Source of the DNA: Alopecurus myosuroides | Lineage: Eukaryota > Streptophyta > Magnoliopsida > Poales > Poaceae | NCBI GenBank assembly: GCA_028641055.1 | Contig: CM054057.1 | Span: forward strand, 578,054,610 to 578,118,609 | Length of the DNA stretch: 64,000 nucleotides | Reading direction: 5' to 3' | In this document: positions 56,154 through 64,000 of the stretch, piece by piece | Position numbering within the stretch: position 1 is the stretch's first letter | How the letters are laid out: each line of letters starts with the position of its first letter | Translations under genes and position numbers: made by a program | The notes under the pieces: generated by a model | What the model saw: only the letters and a program-made list of their open reading frames with translations | Told to the model about the DNA's origin: nothing | The model's database searches: none

Positions 56154-59100
56154 TTCTCATATGTTGGAACTGCCGAGGGATGCGTAAGACCTCGGCAGTT
56201 CGTGCGCTCCTGGAGCTCCAGGCGCGCTTGCATCCAGATGTGCTTTTTCTGTCTGAAGCACACCTGTGTAATGTTAAGGCAGAAACTCTTCGCAGAAGGT
56301 TGGGTTTTGACAAGATGGCAGTTTCGGTTAGTGACGGACGAAGTGGAGGTTTGGTTATGTTATGGAACAACGATATCACTATTACATCTATGGAGGTGAA
56401 CCCCAATTTTATTGATCTTCGCATATCTGAGAACAGTGGAATGGGATGGCGTTTTACTGGCTTATATGGCGAACCTAGCGGGGACAGGAAATATTTGACG
56501 TGGGAATATATTCGGAGCTTACACTCAGCGGTTGATCTTCCTTGGTTGCTAGCGGGGGACTTTAACGAGATCCTCTCTTCGCATGAGAAAGAAGGGGGAG
56601 CGATCAGACCACAATGGTGTATGCAAGGTTTCCGAGATGTGCTTTCGGAATGCAATCTGGAAGACATGGGTTACAGAGGTGATATCTTCACCTGGAGGAG
56701 AGGGAAGATGAGAGAACGGCTAGACCGAGCGGTGTGCGACCCAAGATGGAGTACGATGTTTCCTCTAGCCACGGTCATTCATGAGGATTACGGTAAATCG
56801 GACCACCGTCCGATTCTCATCAACACTGAGTTTGATTCGGGTCTGTTCTCGGTACCAAAGCAAAAAGAACTAAAATTCGAGGCTCGCTGGCTTTGTGAGA
56901 GTTCCATAGAGACAATCATACAGTCAGGTTGGGAGCGTGCCAAGTTTTTACATGCCCAGGAATCGTTGAGTGAGCATACGAGGGAGGTGCACGTTGCCCT
57001 CCACGCGTGGGACAAGACGGTGCTTAGGGGGCCTCGCCACCGTCTGCGTGCTCTACAGAAGGATCTCAACACTGTGATGGCCGGACCTCTTTCAGATGAT
57101 GCTTGCGCAAGACAACGCGAGATACAGTTACAGATTGAGGACTTACTGGAACAGGAGGAATTATACTGGGTTCAGAGGGGCCGTGTCAACTGGTTACAAC
57201 ACGGGGATCAGAACACGGCGTTCTTTCACCGGTGCGCATCAGCTCGGCGGAAAAAGAACTATATTAAATCACTGAGAAACGCTAGCGGAGAGCTTGAAGA
57301 GGATCCGAACCAGATTAAAAACCTTGCGTCCAATTACTTTCATCACCTTTTCAGCTCGGAGGTTCATAACACAAGGCATGACGTTATTGATAAGGTTATT
57401 CCATGTGTCTCCGATGCGATGAACGAGACCCTAACAGCTCCATATTCTAGGGAAGAGGTAAAGAAGGCGCTTTTTAATATTGGTGATCTAAAGGCACCTG
57501 GGCCCGATGGACTACACGCCGTTTTCTACAAACGGTTTTGGCATATTATTGGGGAGGACCTGACGGATGAGGTATTACTTGCACTAAATTCCAGAGCTAT
57601 ACCGGAGGGTTGGAATAACACCACCATTGTTCTAATTCCGAAGGTGGAGTGCCCAGAAAATATTACTCAGTTCCGTCCTATAAGCCTATGTAATGTGGTG
57701 TACAAGGTGATCTCCAAACTACTCGCTAATAGGCTCAAGTATCTCCTGCCCGAGATTATCTCTCCTACCCAAAGCGCATTTGTTCCTGGAAGATTAATTA
57801 CGGATAACTTTCTGGTGGCTTATGAATCCTATCACTCAATTAAAAAGAAGAGGACCGGTAAGTATGGGACTTGTGCGGTGAAATTGGATATGCACAAGGC
57901 TTATGACAGGGTGGAGTGGTGCTTTTTGGAAAAAATCCTCCTCCGTTTGGGCTTCGTTTCAGAGTGGGTTTCTCTTATTATGGCTTGTGTCTCTTCGGTC
58001 AGGTATCAAGTGCGCATTAATAATGAGTTCTCAGATTTTTTTTATTCCATCTAGGGGCCTCCGACAGGGGGACCCTCTCTCACCATATTTGTTTCTCCTT
58101 TGTGCTGAGGGATTAACGAGCCTTCTGAAATTTGAAGAGAGTGCTGGGAATATTATTGGGGTCCAAGTGTGCAGGGGTGCCCCAGCCGTGTCCCACTTAT
58201 TGTTTGCCGACGACTCTCTCATCCTTATGAGAGCGGATGGGTCAAATGCTTCCGGTTTGAAGAGAGTTCTCGATGACTATTGTGCTGCTTCGGGTCAAAT
58301 GGTTAGTGAAGCCAAATCAACAATTTTCTTTAGCCCGTGCACGGAGGTAAATATGAGAGTGGAGGTCTGCACTACTCTTAACAGTATGTCAGAGGCTATT
58401 ACTGATAAATACCTGGAGCTACCCCCGTTGATTGGGGTAGACAGAACGGATTGTTTCCAACACCTCATTGATAGGGTGTGCAAATTGCTTAGTGGTTGGA
58501 AGGAGAAGAATTTATCCTTTGGTGGAAAGGAAGTACTGTTAAAGGCGGTGATCCAGGCTATTCCAGCATACGCTATGTCGGTATTTAAGCTACCCAAACA
58601 GATCGTTAAAGGGATTATATCTGCAATGTCCCAGTTCTGGTGGGGAGATGAAGACCAACAAAAACATATGCATTGGTTTGCGTGGTGGAAGATGTGTGTT
58701 CCCAAAAGACAAGGTGGCATGGGGTTTAGGGATTTACATTGCTTCAATCTTGCAATGTTGGCGAAACAATGCTAGCGTCTAGTTTCTGAACCAAATTCTT
58801 TATGTGCTTCTATCCTTCGTGCAAAGTATTATCCGGATGGTGATATTCTCAATTGCCAGCTTAAAAAAGGTAGTTCTTATACTTGGCAAAGTATATGGGC
58901 GGGCATCCAAACATTTAAAAGAGGTCATATTTGGAGAGTGGGGGATGGTTCGGAGATTAATATATGGACTGACCCGTGGATTCCTGGAGGTTCTAACCGT
59001 CGGATCATCACTAGGAGAGGTAACATCGTCCTTTCCAAAGTTTCGGAACTCATTGATATACAAACGGGGCAATGGGATGCGGCCCTTATTACAGATTTAT

Positions 59101-60269
59101 TTTGGGGGGTGGATGTCCACCGAATTCTACAAATTCCCCTATCTGTTGGTCGGTTTGCTGATTTTATCGGGTGGCATCACTCAAAAAATGGTAGTTTCTC
59201 GGTGCGTTCTTGCTATCACATGGAGTGGGATCACCAACATGGCGAGAAGATGCGCAGGCTTACCCCCTTCGGTACATCGTCGCATGGTTATATCTGGAAG
59301 TCCCTGTGGTCTCTACGGGTACCGGCAAAGATAAAAATACACTGCTGGAGGGCCCTCCTTGGAGCGATACCTTGCAACGGTGTGTTGGCAAACAGACACA
59401 TGATCAACTCAGGGCAGTGCTCTCTTTGTAACTTGGAGTGTGAGAGCATCAGACATGCATTTTTTGGCTGCCCTAGGGTAAAAGAAATCTGGCATCTCCT
59501 TGGACTTACCGAGACCATCGCCAATGCTTGCAATGTGGAGGTTGAGGGGTGCTCGGTTCTTGAGGTACTCCTCCGAGACGGCAAGGGTAAAGCCCCACGG
59601 GTGGAGGAGGTCGACTTGAAAGATCTTGTCGCTGTGGCAGTGTGGTACATATGGTGGGAGAGGAGGAAAGCTACGCACGGGGAGGTGGTGCAATCGCCAA
59701 ACCGCACAGCTCATGCGATAACAACTCTCTCCTTGAACTACACAAGGGCAAGAGCAAGAAAACCAGCTATCCAGCGGCACGGATGGACAAAACCGATGTC
59801 GGATTTTGTTAAACTTAATGTTGATGCTGGTTTTGATTGTGATACAGGGAGCGGAAGGGTAGGTGCTATCATCAGAAGTGATCACGGACACTTCCTTGCT
59901 GCATCTAACAGGGTGATCAAACATACTACCGACGTGGGGATGACAGAGGCATTGGCGCTTCGTGATGGCCTTATTCTAGCTGGACAGGTGGGCTGCAATA
60001 GAGTCGAGGTGAATTCCGACAGCATGGAAGTGATTCAAGTAATGATTGATGGCGGGAATTCGCTTGGACCTGCGGCGGCAATTTTTGAGGAGTGTGCTTT
60101 CCTTTCTCGCAATTTTACTAGAGTTATTTTCTCTCATTGTCCGAGAGAAGCCAATAGGGCTGCTCATCTTTTAGCTAGATTGGCTGAGGGACCTCTGTCA
60201 GTTGTTTGGCATGAGGATCCCCCAGACTTTCTCCTTTCCTGTTTAGCCGAGGATGTAACAATCGTGTAA
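56150..60269 (+). pseudogene. LINE ORF2 (endonuclease, reverse transcriptase, RNase H; one frameshift, one stop)
   Basis: Domains in order: APE-type endonuclease (ILICWNCRGMRKTSAV at the N-terminus, LSEAH, LAGDFNEIL, YGKSDHRPILI); reverse transcriptase ([87 protein letters not shown] with the catalytic ADD); a zf-RVT region (RVPAKIKIHCWRALLGAIPC, CSLCNLECESIRHAFFGCP); and a C-terminal RNase H (LNVDAGFDCDTGSGRVGAII, VEVNSDSMEVIQ, HCPREANRAAHLLARLA). The frame breaks at a T8 tract (58034-58041) and again at a TAG (58773-58775) after MLAKQC; otherwise it is open to TAA 60267-60269 region. Confidence 0.93.
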
Positions 60270-60409
60270 ACTGTGGGGGCAGCAAGTTTTTTACGCACTC
60301 TTTTCCTCTCAGGGTACCTAAGGGGACTGAGAGGTTTTTAATGAGGCAGCTTGCTGCTCAGTTTTATTGAGTATTTATTTTTCAAAAAAAAAAATGCTTT
60401 CCTTCAACT

Positions 60410-60961
60410 ACTCCATCTGTTTCATATCAGTTATACCCTGATTTGTGCTACGGCAAAGTGGCGTCCCTTTTATGGGCCAGCTTGCATTACTAGGTGTCTT
60501 GTTTCATGGTATAAATAAACAGTTCATCGTGCTCAAACCACTACCACTCATGTCGTATATCTATCGCTTCTTTGGTTTGCTCTAACACGTAGGGAGCAAA
60601 GTGTTGATTTGGTAGACCACTATCAGTCGTCCATGGTGTATGCACCTTCCTTTATCCTGAAAGCTTCATGTCTTAGCCAAGCGCTGTGACAATCCCAGCA
60701 ATATTGGCGAAGCGAATTAGTGGGTTTATGACTACTTGTGTGGTTCGTGTTTCAAATGCAATGCAATCAGTGTGGCATCAATGGAACAGTTGCAGCGCAA
60801 GGTAGCAGAGGGATTGCATCAAGACTGGGTTAAAACAGTTTTACACGGTTACAAGAAGGAAATCCCAGGGATGGGTTCTGCGCAAATGTTAATCCAGAGT
60901 TGCATTGCATTGCCTAGGTAACCACAAAACAAGAGGGGTGAGATTGGTGCTAAACTTGGAT
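60410..60961. other. Intergenic flank of the glutaredoxin gene
   Basis: Second copy of the segment at 52800-53207 (see there), slightly diverged and lying between the LINE and the glutaredoxin stop. It probably contains the glutaredoxin 3' untranslated region on the minus strand. Only a short frame (60736-60921) is open, and it has no recognised domain. Confidence 0.6.
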
Positions 60962-63105
60962 TCAAAGATCATCCTTGACAGCAATGTTCAGAAGTTGAGC
61001 CAGCTTCCCGCTTTCATACGCGTCAACGGTATCTGCATTTTTTTTTTCCAATGAAACATCAATAATAGTCGGTGGAAAGTGAGTTCTTTGAAATCATTGT
61101 TGCAGCTGGTTTGTGTACCAGAACACTACATACCATCAGAGCCTCCCAAGTGCTTTCCTCGGACAAAAACTTGAGGGACAGTGCGCCTGCCAACCATGTC
61201 GGATAAGGCATCCTGGATATCCCCACCATCCTCTGCATCATAACCAGAATAAATGTTTCGCCATAGAAATTCACTAAATTGTTGGCAAATTACTAAAATC
61301 ATCAGATCCCAGGTCTAAGAACAATATACTAACAAAAAAGGAATGTTCAGATTAATATAATCTGATATACCTAGTCATTTTGCTTTACTGTGTAAATGAG
61401 AACAGAAGTATGTGGGAACTTGATGCATAAAGCCTTTAGGTCTTACTTATTTCATCACTTTACCAATGTCATTTGTCGAGGTAGCTATTTTTTAAAACCT
61501 ATTATTTAGAACCCTATTGTTGCAACGTGTTTTACTAGAGAATGCACAAAAAGCTTGTGCGCGCCTTTTCATTAGGAGTAAAAGTAGGTTCTAGTTACAT
61601 GAAAATAGCAGCAGGGCAAACATGTGTTCACTACACCATAAGTGCAAAACAAAAAAACAAATAACTATTCTATCACATGCTATTGAAGAGTAATCTGAAT
61701 CCTGTTTCAATATGTGAAAACAATCTAAAAGATATGTTCAATGGAACTTGCACTAGGGTAAAACATGGCTGAATGCTCAAGACATGCACATCAACATTAC
61801 TAGATTCTGAGAGCAAAAATACATAACTAACTGTGCTTTTGAAGTTAGAGGTTATAACACTGCATATCGAAGACAACACACTTATGACATACGGCAAGCT
61901 AATAAATACAATATAAACATGGAGGTATTAACAAACCTCTCTGATCAAGCTCGACGACATAAGGTTCCTTCTTCAGTTCAAGCTCCTTGAACACAGCCTT
62001 CGCCCTTCTACAATACCTGCAAAAATTGAGTACTTAAGCATAGAGTTTCTTCTGACAGTACGACAACAATGAAATTGGGTTCTGCAACTTTGGGCACTAC
62101 CATCGTAATGCATTATTCTCGATCAAAAAAATAATACTAATTCAATATTCATATCTGACTTAAATCAATGTCTTCCCATTTCATATCATCTGACCGTATA
62201 AGTGTTCAAATATTCAACTTCATACTAACATTTGAGTTAAGCTTCTTTCACCATACTTACAAGAATTTTAGTGGGCTAATCAGATTCAAGATTTAACTGA
62301 CAAATCCATCATGCTGTCCCGATAGAGCGTTCTAAAAGGGAAGTGGAGGGCCAGATTCTACTACATCATCTGCTGTATATGACATGAAACAAAATCCTGA
62401 TTAGATTGACTACCAGAAAAAGCAGTGATTTTTGTCAGATCAAACAAGCAGAGTAAAAGTAACAGCCACATACCTCTCTTATCACCTAGCGTATCGAGAA
62501 TTGTAAGCAAATACACACTTCAATCAAAGAACAACAGGTAAGGCCGGATGACCACAGTACCACCGCAGTTGTTCAGTTCAGTAACGATTAGCTGTTCAAT
62601 TCTGGATACCACTTGGATCTCGTTCCACAGAGTTCATATGACTCTAATTCTGATTTTACTACAGATTAAAAACGAAACTCGATCGCCCTAGAGCTGTTGG
62701 GTCCTGCGAAGGAAAATCCATTATCCCGGTTCCTAAACAGACGATCCACCATTCTGCAGTTACAGCCCTAACCCTAACCAGACAAATTTTATCTGACCGA
62801 CCCAACAGGCTAAATCACAAAGCAAGGCCTCATAGGATCTACAGGGCCACGATCAGATCAGCGCGACCCCGGCACCGGAGCAACAAGGTCGCAAACAGGT
62901 AGAGGAGTAAAGAGAATCTGGGACAAGAGGAGAGGCGGAAGGGGCCTTACGGGCAGTAGGACTTGGAGAAGATGACGACGTCGTGGGCTTTGACGGTGGA
63001 TTTGACGAAGGACGCCGGCTTGGACGCCGAGGCGGATCCGAAGGCCGCGAGGGCGATGAACGCGGCGGCGGCCGCCGCCACGCCGAACCGCCGGACTGTC
63101 GACAT
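60962..63105 (-). CDS. CPYC-type (class I) glutaredoxin, four exons, 134 residues
   Basis: Minus-strand exons: 63105-62951, 62016-61937, 61232-61134 and 61032-60962, all with GT donors and AG acceptors (CCC|GTAAGG, TTTGCAG|GTATTG, AGAG|GTTTGT, GATGCAG|AGG, GATG|GTATGT, ATGCAG|ATACC). The protein starts [20 protein letters not shown], an Ala-rich hydrophobic stretch (residues 9-22) like a signal peptide or anchor, so secretory-pathway targeting is likely. The active site CPYC is at residues 51-54 and is split by intron 1. The glutathione-binding motifs TVPQVF (96-101) and GGSDD (108-112) are present. It reduces disulfides and glutathionylated proteins with glutathione. No breaks are seen. Its 3' end was copied next to F-box C. 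Confidence 0.96.
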
Positions 63106-63397
63106 CGTGTTCCGCCGCCGGCTAGGTCGAGACGCGGGGAGTAGGAGCCTCCGGAGACGGCGAGGTGAGTTTTCGGGGGCGAGCGAATCGGTGGTCTGAC
63201 GAGTGTGTGGGCGCTCTTCCTCGAGCGTGTTCTTTCGCAAGGATACATGAGTACGGGTCTAGATGACGGTTACGTATACCGTGGAATGCGTATTCTTGTT
63301 CCGGTCGTTCATCTGTCTTCCACCGTTTGTTGACTTGTTCAACGGGCAAAGTATGTTTTCGGGGCAAAAAATTAGTATTTATCCAGAGGGGAACCGC
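63106..63397 (-). promoter_or_regulatory. 5' leader and promoter region of the glutaredoxin gene
   Basis: The GC-rich segment 63106-63180 directly precedes the start codon on the minus strand and is probably 5' untranslated. The frame is open further upstream (Met at 63240), but that extension is Arg-rich and out of character for the family, so the start at 63105 is preferred. No core promoter element was identified with confidence. Confidence 0.45.
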
Positions 63398-63405
63398 GAG
63401 CTTAA

Positions 63406-63546
63406 GTTTTTTTTTTTACGAAAAGCATTACTCCGTACAACATAAGCTCTCACAAACACGAGCATACAGTCACACATATGTACGCACGCACCCACACTCT
63501 ATCGCTATGAGCATCTGCAAGAGACCGAGACAGCAGATCAAGTCTT
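63406..63546 (-). mobile_element. Short retroposon (141 bp) with 8-bp target duplication
   Basis: GAGCTTAA at 63398-63405 is repeated at 63547-63554. The insert begins with a T-run (63407-63417, poly(A) on the minus strand) followed by ACGAAAAGCATTACTCCGTA and a non-coding body. This is a 5'-truncated LINE or a SINE in reverse orientation, some 300 bp upstream of the glutaredoxin start. Confidence 0.8.
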
Positions 63547-63554
63547 GAGCTTAA

Positions 63555-64000
63555 TTTACTCCAAAACACATAAATACAAATCCCGGTGGCTCATCATCCC
63601 ATGAAAATGGCTATCTTGTAAACTCGCAAACCTTGCGCAGGAGTAAGCTGCTATTACTAGTACTAGTCAGCCTCCCGACGGGGTCTACAATCCAAAAGAA
63701 AGACCTAGCTCGCTAATCTCATCAAGAGTTGTCTTAATCACAGATTGATCATCCGTTCTTCCTCGCCACAACCGCGCCAGCTCACCAGCTCAACTCTATC
63801 CACTTCAAAGATAGTCTTAGTATAGCATGTTTGTACTACAAGAAAAACACATCTCGCATAGTCAAAGATTGAGCAACTAAAGTGTATGTTTGATTCCGGA
63901 ATGATGTGCAATGTAACGTCATGGTTCTATTTCACTGGATTGGGTCGGTTTTATTTCTGTGTTTGGTTGGAACAAAATGGAACGAAATGTTTCTGTATAG
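63555..64000. other. Intergenic sequence at window end
   Basis: No ORF above 60 codons, no recognised RNA gene. TACTACAAGAAAAACAC at 63836 resembles a CACTA-type terminus, but no partner lies within the window. Confidence 0.3.

Larger units (their letters stand above)
54715..60391 (+). mobile_element. L1-type LINE, nearly full length (5.7 kb)
   Basis: The 18-bp direct repeat AAATGCTTTCCTTCAACT at 54697-54714 and 60392-60409 flanks a plus-strand element with a 5' leader, ORF1, ORF2 and a terminal A-run (60384-60394). Removing it rejoins the duplicated flank shared with F-box B. Two in-frame TAG stops in ORF1, and one frameshift plus one TAG in ORF2, are the only major breaks I see. It is therefore a young but inactive copy. 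Confidence 0.95.

Noticed and set aside
63122..63367. Upstream in-frame extension of the glutaredoxin gene and overlapping minus-strand ORFs
   Set aside because: The extension is Arg/Pro-rich and unlike the family N-terminus. The start at 63105 gives a typical hydrophobic leader.
1..64000. tRNA, rRNA or other RNA genes; biosynthetic or immune gene cluster
   Set aside because: None seen on reading either strand. tRNA-like matches are the primer-binding sites of the retrotransposons.

Overview
This window comes from a large, repeat-rich plant nuclear genome. It is a grass, most likely a pooid and probably Triticeae-like. The evidence is nested Ty3/gypsy LTR retrotransposons with tRNA-Met and tRNA-Asp primer sites, CACTA transposons with GCCGACGG, TTTGCCGTGTG and TTTAGTCCCGGTT subterminal motifs, an L1-type LINE, a Tourist-like MITE, and plant F-box and CPYC-glutaredoxin genes with GT-AG introns. 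The species call is inference. No bacterial, plasmid or CRISPR-type feature is present. Only two genes look intact: an F-box gene (43116-44270, minus) and a four-exon glutaredoxin gene (60962-63105, minus).

Layout, left half (1-37849): a minus-strand gypsy element with very long LTRs (about 5.1 kb) fills 1-13873; its left LTR is cut by the window edge. It sits inside a minus-strand CACTA transposon whose coding remnants (second ORF, TNP2 transposase) follow at 13874-17268 and whose terminal inverted repeat appears at 37841-37849. Between transposase and terminus lies a tandem array of about 24 monomers of roughly 350 bp. The monomers fall into recurring variant types in the order A-B-C-D, a higher-order repeat of about 1.41 kb. 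The array is split by an Athila-like gypsy element (21300-31540, plus) that landed at the start of a D monomer. Its two LTRs carry a palindrome whose 5-bp core is inverted in one LTR relative to the other.

Middle (37850-47643): relics of an Athila-type element, a Caspar-like CACTA end and an unrecognised duplicated fragment lead to the intact F-box gene A (minus). A 1.93-kb CACTG-ended transposon with ACA target duplications follows. It carries a captured two-exon 3'-5' exonuclease (DEDDy) gene fragment, and it separates F-box gene A from F-box gene B, which are arranged head to head with related promoters.

Right half (47644-64000): F-box gene B (plus) is frameshifted and split by a 3.93-kb CACTA transposon that itself contains a tandem repeat of about 670 bp. 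Downstream is a remnant of glutaredoxin exon 4, then a 5'-truncated F-box pseudogene C, a Tourist MITE, a nearly complete 5.7-kb L1 LINE, and finally the intact glutaredoxin gene. The repeated unit [F-box 3' part + convergent glutaredoxin 3' end] indicates a segmental tandem duplication whose junction truncated F-box C. The window is thus a small gene island of F-box paralogues and one glutaredoxin, repeatedly duplicated and invaded by transposons. I see no multi-gene pathway or defence-like system. The most unusual signals are structural: the inverted palindrome core, the CACTA-borne satellite arrays, and the captured exonuclease.
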